Shown here one piece after another: positions 8,119-15,379 of a stretch of 36,954 bases of DNA (the stretch's first letter is position 1; every line of letters begins with the position of its first letter). Position numbers and translations under genes: made by a program. The DNA is from CAZFAP01 sp964516325 (GTDB lineage: Bacteria > Auribacterota > JABMQX01). The notes under the pieces were generated by a model, which was not told the origin of the DNA, searched no databases, and saw only the letters and a list, made by a program, of their open reading frames with translations. Location of the stretch: NCBI GenBank assembly GCA_964516325.1, contig CAZFAP010000027.1, positions 1-36,954 on the forward strand, written 5' to 3'.

Positions 8119-8737
8119 TAGCCCCAACGGGGCGCCATGGCCATGGCTAAGGCCCCGGGCCAAATGCGACGCCGTCGTCCAAATGGCTCCTCGCTGCCGC
8201 CAAATACAGCCACGGTCTGACGATCTGGGGGCTTGCTTTTCGGGTGCAACTATGGTAGATAGGAAAACGCTGACCACGAAAGTGGCGCTGTGTCCCCTGT
8301 CTCCTCCGTTTTTCTGGGCGGCGATTCGCCTGAAATTCTGAATGAAGAAGCCTCGGCTCGCGATGAGAAAAGGAGTCCGTTCTTTCTTCGCCTTCCCGCC
8401 TGAAAAAAAATCAGTACCGTTGATGAGCCTGCCGAAATAGTGTGCCTTCCTTTCCGCAGTCCCTCTTTCGGACTCAAACAAGCGGCACGATGGCCTCACC
8501 GGCGCCTCGCTGGTGAGCCTTCGAGCCACAGACTTTGAGTCGAGGCGGCGGCTCCCTGGCCACGATACTGTCGCAAGGCGTCGTTCCAGTCCGGGCGGTG
8601 GCAGGTATCTTGCAGAGGAACTGGTTCGGACTGGGGCTGTTAAAGTCAGGAGTCCATTGATAAGCCAAGCATCCGCGCGGGAAGCAGGGGCAGTCCGCAC
8701 TTCTCGCGGCAAGAAAGACTCTGGCGGGGCGCCGGTG

Positions 8738-8791
8738 CTATGGAATCGTCGCCATTGGCCTATGGAATCACCGCTATGGAAACGTTTCCAT
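8738..8791. promoter_or_regulatory. Three CTATGGAA repeats ending in a 16-bp perfect palindrome
   Basis: CTATGGAATC occurs at 8738 and 8760 and CTATGGAAAC at 8774. The last runs into ATGGAAACGTTTCCAT (8776-8791), a perfect palindrome. This is 30 bp upstream of the first gene of the gas-vesicle locus. The arrangement looks like a transcription-factor operator with extra half-sites, but the factor is unknown. Confidence 0.4.
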
Positions 8792-8821
8792 GGCGGGCGG
8801 CGCCGAACCTGAGGGTGGGTC

Positions 8822-9511
8822 ATGGAGCAAGCAGACGGAAGCCCGGCGCTGGAGACCGGGCGAAGAACCTTGATTTACTTCGCTATCGTGCACACACAGG
8901 CGGACATGGGTGCTCTCAGCGAGTCCCTACGGCGGCTGACCGTTCGGAGACTTGGTGAAAGGGGGTGGAGACGCCAGGTGGATGCGGTAGAGAAGATGTG
9001 GACCGAGATCGAAATGGCAATAGACCGTCTGGCGCTATCGTACGAGAAGGTTCGCGTGTACCAGGATGGGCTGCCCGTCTGTGGGCGGGAGACCGACATT
9101 GTGAAAGACCTGGCGAAGGTCGGAAGTCGCAACCATCAGGTTCTTTTGCGGCTCATGGAGCGCGGCGCCGCGATCATGGGCACGGAATCCTCCGAACTTC
9201 TGGTGGAGGAGTACGACCTCGTCAAACGGTTGTTGGAGGCAGAAACAGGCGGCGAGATGGAAAAGACAAAGACAGGGATGAAGACTTTGAGCCGTTCCCT
9301 GCTCAGGAAGCGCGACGAATACATCGCCGAGCGCATAAACGGCACTCTTTGCGGGGGGGAGACTGGAATCCTGTTTCTGGGGATGCTCCACTCGGTGGTG
9401 CGACTGCTCGCTGAAGATATCCGCGTGGTCTATCCGAGCAATAGGCCCCTAGGTTACGGAGGCAATGGAGATGATCGAAAACGGCGGTCGGGTCCTGATT
9501 GTGGACGATGA
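8822..9511 (+). CDS. Conserved protein of unknown function heading the gas-vesicle locus
   Basis: I do not recognise a characterised family for this 229-residue protein. It is soluble, with no signal peptide or membrane span, and predominantly helical. Likely conserved blocks are FAIVHTQADMGALSES near residue 21, WTEIEMAIDRL near 60, YQDGLPVCGRETDIVKDLAK near 80, GAAIMGTESSELL near 120 and LFLGMLHSVVRLL near 195. The HTQADMGALS block could be a small-molecule or nucleotide site, but that is a guess. GAGGG and GGTGG lie just upstream of the ATG. Its 3' end overlaps the sigma-54 activator gene by about 40 bp, so the two are probably coupled. It may feed a signal to that regulator. Confidence 0.75.
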   Translation: MEQADGSPALETGRRTLIYFAIVHTQADMGALSESLRRLTVRRLGERGWRRQVDAVEKMWTEIEMAIDRLALSYEKVRVYQDGLPVCGRETDIVKDLAKVGSRNHQVLLRLMERGAAIMGTESSELLVEEYDLVKRLLEAETGGEMEKTKTGMKTLSRSLLRKRDEYIAERINGTLCGGETGILFLGMLHSVVRLLAEDIRVVYPSNRPLGYGGNGDDRKRRSGPDCGR

Positions 9512-10895
9512 AAAAGACATCTGTGTGGTTCTGTCGCACCTGATGGAACAAGCGGGGATTAGAACGACGGTAGCTTGCGACGGCGAGGCAGCGTTGCGGC
9601 TGATTTCCCGCGAGTCGCCGGATGTGCTGTTAGTGGACGTCAAGATGTCGGGAATGGACGGAATGGAGGTGATGAGGAGGGCAAAAGAAATTGACCGAGA
9701 CCTTCCGGTCATCATGATCACCGCGTACGCGGCCGTCCAGGGAGCCGTGGAGGCGATGCGTGCGGGCGCCCACGACTATCTCGCCAAGCCCTTTAACCAT
9801 AACGAAGTCATCAGGGTTGTTCACCGGGCGCTGGCGGAGAGAGACCTGAAGAGAAAGCTCAAGCAGCTCTCGGACCAGATCCAGGAAGGCGCTCCCCTGA
9901 GGGAAATGATGGGACAAAGCGACACGGTCGGGCGGCTCATCTACGAGGTCAACCGTGTGGCCAAATCGGATTTCACCGTGGTGATTCTCGGAGAAACGGG
10001 CTCCGGAAAGGAGTTGGTAGCCCGGGCGACCCACCACGCGAGCCAGCGTTCGGGGGGTCCTTTCGTGCCGGTTGACTGCGGCGCAATCCCGGAGACCTTG
10101 TTGGAGAGCGAGTTGTTCGGGCATGAGAAAGGGGCTTTCACGGGCGCGGATGCCCAGAAACGGGGAAAGTTTGAGATAGCGCAGGGGGGAACGCTTTTCC
10201 TGGACGAGATATCGAACATGCCGCTCGGCTCTCAAGCGAAGCTGCTTCGCGTTCTCCAGGAGAAAAAGGTGTATCACGTTGGGGGCACGAGGCCCGTGAA
10301 AGTGGACGTGCGGCTGCTGGTGGCGAGCAACCAGGAACTCCAGGCGCTGACTCTTTCGGGGGCCTTTCGACGGGACCTCTTCTTCCGGCTGAACGAGTTC
10401 ACCATAACGGTTTCTCCGCTGCGAGAACGGAAGGAGGACATCCCTTACTTGTGCAAGCGATTCCTGGACACCACGAACATCGAATTGGGGAAGAACGTGA
10501 AAGGCTTTACGGACGCGGCGATGGAATCGCTGCTGGCGTACGACTGGCCGGGGAACGTCCGGCAACTTCGGTCCACCATTCGCCGGGCGGTGCTTCTGGC
10601 TGACGAGGTAATTAGCGAAAAGCACCTGGGCTTGCAGAGGGCGACAGCGATGGGTCCGGCGGCGAGCGGGAAAACGGCGCCGACGCCCTGGAACGGATTG
10701 TCGCTCCAGGAAATCGTGCGACGCAGCGTCGTAGCCGTCGAGCGAGAGACTCTCACACAAGCCGTCCTGCACACCGGAGGGAACAAAGCGAAAGCTGCGC
10801 GATTGCTCAAGATTGATTACAAGACGATCCACACGAAGATCAAGAAGTACGGAATTGCAACGGAGGGAACGAAAGATGAAAAAAAAGAAGGATAA
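9465..10895 (+). CDS. NtrC-family sigma-54-dependent response regulator
   Basis: This is a two-component transcription activator for RpoN promoters. The receiver domain spans residues 9-125 with phospho-acceptor Asp58 (LLVDVKMSG) and KPF at 108-110. The AAA+ domain has Walker A GETGSGKE at 176-183, the sigma-54 contact loop GAFTGA at 223-228 and Walker B TLFLDEI near 244. A C-terminal Fis-type helix-turn-helix (NKAKAARLLKIDYKTIHTKI) binds enhancer DNA. ATG 9471 is better spaced from GGAGG than ATG 9465, so the protein may be two residues shorter. It overlaps the preceding and following genes. The histidine kinase at 15380 is its most plausible partner, making gvp transcription probably sigma-54 dependent (inference). 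Confidence 0.95.
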   Translation: MEMIENGGRVLIVDDEKDICVVLSHLMEQAGIRTTVACDGEAALRLISRESPDVLLVDVKMSGMDGMEVMRRAKEIDRDLPVIMITAYAAVQGAVEAMRAGAHDYLAKPFNHNEVIRVVHRALAERDLKRKLKQLSDQIQEGAPLREMMGQSDTVGRLIYEVNRVAKSDFTVVILGETGSGKELVARATHHASQRSGGPFVPVDCGAIPETLLESELFGHEKGAFTGADAQKRGKFEIAQGGTLFLDEISNMPLGSQAKLLRVLQEKKVYHVGGTRPVKVDVRLLVASNQELQALTLSGAFRRDLFFRLNEFTITVSPLRERKEDIPYLCKRFLDTTNIELGKNVKGFTDAAMESLLAYDWPGNVRQLRSTIRRAVLLADEVISEKHLGLQRATAMGPAASGKTAPTPWNGLSLQEIVRRSVVAVERETLTQAVLHTGGNKAKAARLLKIDYKTIHTKIKKYGIATEGTKDEKKEG

Positions 10896-11418
10896 GGATG
10901 CTGCTCACGACGACCCGATGAAGCTCGATGTGGGCCTCGGCCTCGGCGGGATTTTCAAAGGGCTCGCTGGATTGGTCGAGAAGCTGGGCGAACTCGCCGA
11001 GAAGGGAGAAGAACTTTCGAAGACGGGGGAGATTCGCGGAACCGGCAAGGACAAGGGTGTGAAAGGGGTCTATGGGTTTTCGGTCAAGATGGGGCTGGGA
11101 GGCGAAGGAATCACGGTGGAACCATTCGGCAACATCCGCAAGGACAAGACGACGGGCGAGGCGGCGGTGCAAGAGATTCGGGAGCCGTTGGTGGACGTCT
11201 TCGAGGAGGAAGACTACGTGCTTGTCGTGGCGGAAATGCCGGGAATCGGCCCAGAAGATGTTCAGGTGGAGCTCAAGGATGACATCCTGACGCTTCAGGC
11301 GGAAAAGGGGGACAAGAAATATCGCAAGGAGGTGCTTCTTCCACGAAGCTTCCGCCGCGAGAAGACGACGGTTTCCGGCAACAATGGGATTGTCGAGATT
11401 AAATGCCTCAAGGAGTGA
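10876..11418 (+). CDS. gvpH: Hsp20/alpha-crystallin protein, GvpH-like
   Basis: This small heat-shock protein likely chaperones gas-vesicle subunits. Residues 1-85 are a Gly/Lys/Glu-rich region including LGLGGIFKGLAGLVEKLGEL and KGVYGFSVKMGLGGEG, a form I associate with bacterial GvpH. The alpha-crystallin fold follows from residue 95 with EPLVDVFEEEDYVLVVAEMP and ends VSGNNGIVEIKCL; the usual C-terminal I-x-I anchor is absent. The frame is open upstream to 10813, but ATG 10876 has GGAGG about ten bases before it and gives the family N-terminus (180 residues). It overlaps the activator gene by 20 bp. The CDC48-like ATPase follows by 15 bp. Confidence 0.88.
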   Translation: MKKKKDKDAAHDDPMKLDVGLGLGGIFKGLAGLVEKLGELAEKGEELSKTGEIRGTGKDKGVKGVYGFSVKMGLGGEGITVEPFGNIRKDKTTGEAAVQEIREPLVDVFEEEDYVLVVAEMPGIGPEDVQVELKDDILTLQAEKGDKKYRKEVLLPRSFRREKTTVSGNNGIVEIKCLKE

Positions 11419-11433
11419 GACAGAGACGCAATT

Positions 11434-13560
11434 ATGGGCAAAATCAGCGATGGCAAGCTCCGGCTGAGGGTCACGGAAGCTCTGACCAAGGATGTTGGAC
11501 GGGGACTGGTCCGCATTGACCCTGAGGACCTTCAGAAGCTGGGCGCGCAGATCGGCGACACCGTCGAGGTAACCGGCAAAAGACAGACGGCGTGCAAAGC
11601 CATGCCCGCGTATAAGGAGCAGCGCGGCCAGTCGCGGATACAGATGGACGGCATCGCCCGCGAGAACGCGGGTATTGGGCTGGACGAGTTCGTGGTCATT
11701 CGGAAGATTGCCGTGTCGCCAGCCCACCGGGTGGTGCTTTCGCCCACGACGATCACTCCCGGCGACCGGGACTTGAAGTACATCGGGAGTCTTCTCGACG
11801 GATTGCCGGTTCTGGCGGGTGATCATATTCGGGCGACGCTTTTCGGCAGCCGCCCGGCGGACTTCACGGTGGAAAGCACCAACCCGGCGGGTCCCGTCAT
11901 CATCAATCACACGACTCAGTTGATCATCGGGAGAGCGCAGACGGAAGAGAAAGCCCGTCCCCCCTCCTATGAAGACGTTGGCGGGCTCAAACCGCAGCTC
12001 CATCGCATCCGGGAAATGATCGAGCTTCCATTGCGCTACCCGGAGGTGTTCCAGCGGCTGGGGATTGACCCGCCCAAAGGAGTGCTCTTGTATGGTCCCC
12101 CCGGTTGCGGCAAGACGCTTATCGCGCGGGCAATCGCCCATGAGACGGAAGCCAACTTCTTCTCGGTGAGCGGTCCGGAAGTCATCCACAAGTTCTATGG
12201 GGAGAGCGAGGCGCACCTTCGGAAGATTTTCGAGGAGGCAAGCCGGAAGGGTCCGAGCATCATCTTCCTGGACGAGATTGATGCGATCGCGCCCAAACGG
12301 GAGCAGGTGGTGGGGGATGTGGAAAAGCGGGTTGTGGCGCAGCTTCTGGCGCTGATGGATGGGCTCACCAAGCGCCAGAATGTAATTGTCATCGCGGCCA
12401 CGAACATCCCCAACGCGCTGGACCCAGCCCTGCGCCGCCCCGGCCGTTTTGACCGAGAGATCGCTATTCCGATTCCCGACCGCAACGGAAGGCTTGAGGT
12501 ATTGGAGATTCACAGCCGGGGAATGCCTTTGGCGGAGGACGTGAAGATGGGGCACCTCGCCGCGATCACGCACGGCTTCGTGGGCGCCGACCTTGAAGCT
12601 CTTTGCAGAGAGGCCGCTATGATTTGTCTGAGGCGAATCCTGTCGGACATTGATTTCACCCTGGCGACGATTCCATACGAGGAGCTGGCGAGACTTGAAG
12701 TCCACATGGAGGACTTCATGACAGCCCTTCTGGAAATCGAGCCTTCGGCAATACGAGAGGTATTCGTCGAGGTGCCGGATGTACGGTGGGACGACGTAGG
12801 GGGGCTTGCGGAGGTCAGGGAGCGACTGGAGGAAGCGGTTGAGTGGCCGATCAAATACGCCGCTCTCTACGAAAGGGCGGGCGTGCGCCCACCGAAAGGC
12901 ATCCTCCTTTCGGGACCGCCGGGGTGCGGCAAGACCATGCTCGCAAAAGCCATCGCGAACGAGTCCCAGGTGAACTTCATCTCCGTGAAGGGGCCGTCGG
13001 TTCTCTCCAAGTATGTGGGCGAATCCGAGAGAGGCGTCCGCGAGGTGTTTCGGAAGGCGCGTCAGGCGGCGCCGTGCATCGTGTTTTTCGACGAGATTGA
13101 TGCCCTCCTCCCGACGCGCGGCAGTGGGGCTTTCGATTCCCATGTCGCGGAGCGAGTTCTCAGTCAATTCCTCGCTGAACTGGATGGTGTTGAGGAGTTG
13201 AAGGGTGTGCTTGTCCTTGGGGCAACCAACAGGCTGGACATACTGGACCCGGCGGTGCTGAGGCCGGGCCGATTCGACGAGATCGTGAAAATCCCCCTGC
13301 CCGGTGAAAAAGAAAGGGAGGAGATTTTCCGTGTCCACCTGCGGGGCAAGCCGCTCGAGCCCGGAATCAATCTCTCAGACCTGGCCTCCCGAACGGAGGG
13401 ATTCACCGGCGCCGATATCGCCTCGGTCTGCCACCGTGCGGCCCTGGGAGCAATCCGGAGGGCTGTGGATGCTGAAAAAGAAGGCCGGACCACCGAGGCA
13501 GAACTCGTCGTCAAGAGCGAAGACATCCAAGCAGCTTTGGAGGAGGCACGCGGGAGTTAG
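11434..13560 (+). CDS. CDC48/p97-like double AAA+ ATPase
   Basis: This is a hexameric unfoldase or segregase of the CDC48/VAT type. Residues 1-165 form the CDC48 N-domain (beta-barrel, begins LRLRVTEALTKDVGRGLVRI). D1 carries Walker A GPPGCGKT at 221-228, Walker B IIFLDEID near 276-283, the pore-loop KFYGES and the Arg-finger segment RRPGRFDR. D2 carries GPPGCGKT at 494-501, IVFFDEID near 549-556, pore-loop KYVGES and RPGRFDE. Both ATP sites look intact, and 708 residues is slightly short of archaeal VAT because the C-terminal tail is brief. It lies between GvpH and two GvpF/L genes, so a role in remodelling or turnover of vesicle proteins is likely but not shown by sequence. The next start codon directly abuts its stop. 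Confidence 0.95.
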   Translation: MGKISDGKLRLRVTEALTKDVGRGLVRIDPEDLQKLGAQIGDTVEVTGKRQTACKAMPAYKEQRGQSRIQMDGIARENAGIGLDEFVVIRKIAVSPAHRVVLSPTTITPGDRDLKYIGSLLDGLPVLAGDHIRATLFGSRPADFTVESTNPAGPVIINHTTQLIIGRAQTEEKARPPSYEDVGGLKPQLHRIREMIELPLRYPEVFQRLGIDPPKGVLLYGPPGCGKTLIARAIAHETEANFFSVSGPEVIHKFYGESEAHLRKIFEEASRKGPSIIFLDEIDAIAPKREQVVGDVEKRVVAQLLALMDGLTKRQNVIVIAATNIPNALDPALRRPGRFDREIAIPIPDRNGRLEVLEIHSRGMPLAEDVKMGHLAAITHGFVGADLEALCREAAMICLRRILSDIDFTLATIPYEELARLEVHMEDFMTALLEIEPSAIREVFVEVPDVRWDDVGGLAEVRERLEEAVEWPIKYAALYERAGVRPPKGILLSGPPGCGKTMLAKAIANESQVNFISVKGPSVLSKYVGESERGVREVFRKARQAAPCIVFFDEIDALLPTRGSGAFDSHVAERVLSQFLAELDGVEELKGVLVLGATNRLDILDPAVLRPGRFDEIVKIPLPGEKEREEIFRVHLRGKPLEPGINLSDLASRTEGFTGADIASVCHRAALGAIRRAVDAEKEGRTTEAELVVKSEDIQAALEEARGS

Positions 13561-14568
13561 ATGAAGGACGTAAGACCTGACGCCGTAGAGTCGAAAAAGG
13601 GAGAGAAAGCGGAAGGGATTTACCTGTACTGCCTTGCTCGCTCGGCTCTGGTGCAAGACCTCCATGGGGAAGGCGTGGATGGTCACAGTCCTCTGTTCTT
13701 GCGGAGGCTGTCCGAGATTGTGGCGGTATTCAGCGTGGTTTCCCTGGAAGAATTCTGCGGTTCCTCCGCGGAATCGAGGATGCGCGACCTGTCGTGGGTG
13801 GGACCCCGCGTCTGCCGACACGAGGAGGTGGTCGAGGGGGTGATGGGCTCTTCGCCGATTCTTCCGGTGCGGTTTGGGACCATCTTCTCCTCGCTGGGAC
13901 TCCTGGATGCCGCTCTAACAAAGCACCACGACGCAATATGCCGGTTTCTGGAATGGGTGGCGGATAAGGAGGAATGGGCGGTCAAGGGATTCCTCAACAG
14001 GGCAGGAGCGAAAGACCAATTTGTTTCCAAAGCCCTTGCCGCGCATGGGGAGCGCCTAAAATGCTCGTCCCCCGGAATGCAGTATTTCCAGCAACAGCGC
14101 ATCCGAGCCCGGGCCGAAAAGGAGTTGAATTCATGGCTGAAGGGGATCTGCAACGAGATCGCCAGGGACTTGAGTAGTTACGCCTCGGACTCCCGCGAGC
14201 GGAATGTCCCAAGCTCTTGCCGCGCATGGGGAGCGCCTAAAATGCTCGTCCCCCGGAATGGAGTATCTCCAGCAACAGCGCATCCGAGCCCGCACCGAAA
14301 AGGAGTTGAATTCATCGGTGAAGGGGGTGTGCAAGGAGATCCCCTCCGGCGACACAAGCGCGAGGGAGATGATTCTCAACTGGGCGACACAAGCGGGAGC
14401 GAGATGATTCTCAACTGGGCGTTCCTGGTTTCACGAGATGCGGTCGCTGACTTTCGTTCACGGGTTGACCGAACGAATGCGGAGTACAGGCAACGGGGGC
14501 TGGCTCTGGAGGTGTCGGGGTCGTGGCCGCCGTATAGTTTCAGCCCATCACTCGACACGGAGCCGTAG
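13561..14568 (+). CDS. Gas vesicle protein GvpF/GvpL with two internal duplications
   Basis: The family N-terminus is clear: GIYLYCLARSA, an ILPVRFGTIFSS motif near residue 98, and the C-terminal MILNWAFLVSRDAVADF and SGSWPPYSF. GvpF/L proteins are accessory assembly factors that bind GvpA. The length of 335 residues is about 70 more than usual. The excess is explained by a 181-bp tandem duplication (copies at 14023 and 14204) and a 35-bp one (copies at 14348 and 14383). The first puts the second copy out of frame and the second restores frame (181+35=216). Residues of about 215-275 are therefore frame-shifted, low-complexity sequence. The protein may be impaired, but two other GvpF/L copies exist. 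The ATG directly follows the preceding TAG. Confidence 0.85.
   Translation: MKDVRPDAVESKKGEKAEGIYLYCLARSALVQDLHGEGVDGHSPLFLRRLSEIVAVFSVVSLEEFCGSSAESRMRDLSWVGPRVCRHEEVVEGVMGSSPILPVRFGTIFSSLGLLDAALTKHHDAICRFLEWVADKEEWAVKGFLNRAGAKDQFVSKALAAHGERLKCSSPGMQYFQQQRIRARAEKELNSWLKGICNEIARDLSSYASDSRERNVPSSCRAWGAPKMLVPRNGVSPATAHPSPHRKGVEFIGEGGVQGDPLRRHKREGDDSQLGDTSGSEMILNWAFLVSRDAVADFRSRVDRTNAEYRQRGLALEVSGSWPPYSFSPSLDTEP
14023..14344 (+). repeat. 181-bp-period imperfect tandem duplication inside gvpF/L
   Basis: Two copies of about 141 bp (14023-14163 and 14204-14344) are nearly identical, with long exact blocks such as GCGCATGGGGAGCGCCTAAA and GAAAAGGAGTTGAATTCAT. About a dozen scattered substitutions separate them, mostly near the edges. 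Copy 1 is in the gene's frame; copy 2 is read one base out of phase. Translated in its own frame, copy 2 still encodes a good GvpF/L segment (ALAAHGERLKCSSPGMEYLQ). Confidence 0.95.
14348..14419 (+). repeat. 35-bp-period tandem duplication inside gvpF/L
   Basis: GGCGACACAAGCG...GAGATGATTCTCAACTGG occurs at 14348 and again at 14383 with two substitutions. Copy 1 in the frame of the shifted upstream repeat reads REMILNWA, then runs to a stop. Copy 2 in the main frame reads SEMILNWAF and continues into the normal C-terminal domain. Confidence 0.95.
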
Positions 14569-14570
14569 AA

Positions 14571-15365
14571 ATGGGTCTCATGGTCTATTGCATCTCGGAA
14601 ACGCACGAGCACGACGGGCCATTGCCTATTCAAGGGGTTTATGGGCGGCCCGTCTTTTCGCTGGCAAACGATGGTGTTGCCGCCGCCGTGTCGGAGATTC
14701 GCCCTTCGGATTTGAGCCACGACATTTCCCAGGTTATGGCTTTTGGAAAGGTCGTGGAGTTCTTCCATCGCACGCAAACCGTTATCCCGATGCGGTTCGG
14801 ATGCGTCTTCGAGGGAGAATGCGAGGTTGTTCGGGTGCTCGGAGAACGAAGCGAGAAATACAAGGCACTTCTGAGGCGCCTGGAAGGCTGTGTGGAAATG
14901 GGAATCCGGGTCTTTGCGAAAAGTGCGGAAGGCGACCTCCCCAATGGCGAACCGCCCCTTCCGCGTGCCGCACCGAACCTGGCAGACGCGCTCAGTCCGG
15001 GGCGGGCCCATCTGGAATCCAGGAGAGCGCATTATGCCGAGGAGGAGCGATCGGCGGCAGAAGCCAGCGTCTTGATCGAGCGATGCCGGGCGGCGTTTCG
15101 GGGGCTCTTCGTCCAATTCAGGACGGAGGCGGAGACGTTCGGCGCCTTCCGGTTGGCATTCAGGGCTTCGCTGGTCTCACTACATTTTCTTGTACGGAGG
15201 GAATGTGTCGAGCCATTCCGCAGGGCATTCCATCACCTCGGTAAGGAGGTCTCGGTGCGGCTTCTTCTGAGCGGTCCCTGGCCTCCTTACAACTTCGTGG
15301 ACTCGGACACATCCGGGGCCGCAACCGTTTCTGGGACGCAGGATTATTCGCCGATTCCAGCATAG
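14571..15365 (+). CDS. Gas vesicle protein GvpF/GvpL
   Basis: This second GvpF/L paralogue has a normal 264 residues. Family marks are MVYCISE at the N-terminus, VIPMRFGCVF near residue 67, the helix ending VEMGIRVFAKSAEG and the closing LLLSGPWPPYNFVDS. In haloarchaea and bacteria such proteins are minor assembly factors interacting with GvpA; whether this one is F or L cannot be decided from sequence alone. It starts two bases after the stop of the preceding GvpF/L gene, with a weak ribosome site, so translation is probably coupled. Unlike its neighbour it has no internal duplication. Confidence 0.92.
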   Translation: MGLMVYCISETHEHDGPLPIQGVYGRPVFSLANDGVAAAVSEIRPSDLSHDISQVMAFGKVVEFFHRTQTVIPMRFGCVFEGECEVVRVLGERSEKYKALLRRLEGCVEMGIRVFAKSAEGDLPNGEPPLPRAAPNLADALSPGRAHLESRRAHYAEEERSAAEASVLIERCRAAFRGLFVQFRTEAETFGAFRLAFRASLVSLHFLVRRECVEPFRRAFHHLGKEVSVRLLLSGPWPPYNFVDSDTSGAATVSGTQDYSPIPA

Positions 15366-15379
15366 GGTGGGCTTGCTTC

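Larger units (their letters stand above)
7822..8821. other. Gene-free region between the aromatic operon and the gas-vesicle locus
   Basis: About 1 kb without a convincing gene. It holds the divergent operon promoter (7865-7894), a GC-rich stretch with the inverted repeat at 8066-8118 and palindromic GGGGC/GCCCC words, and near the right end the palindrome at 8776-8791. Open frames crossing it are rich in Arg, Ser and Pro, lack recognisable domains and are probably spurious. No clear sigma-70 or sigma-54 promoter for the plus-strand locus was seen; a weak GG-N10-GC match near 8490 is at chance level for this GC content. Confidence 0.6.

Noticed and set aside
8083..8823. A 246-codon minus-strand frame in the gene-free region
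   Set aside because: Composition is Arg/Ser/Pro-rich and it runs through the inverted-repeat word, giving no protein-like pattern and no ribosome site.
10840..13338. An 832-codon open frame antisense to the CDC48-like gene
   Set aside because: It mirrors codon bias of the plus-strand AAA+ gene, which has all family motifs. The antisense product is rich in Arg, His and Leu with no domain.
14204..14407. A separate 67-codon gene starting inside gvpF/L
   Set aside because: It is the second copy of the 181-bp duplication read in its original frame, not an independent gene.
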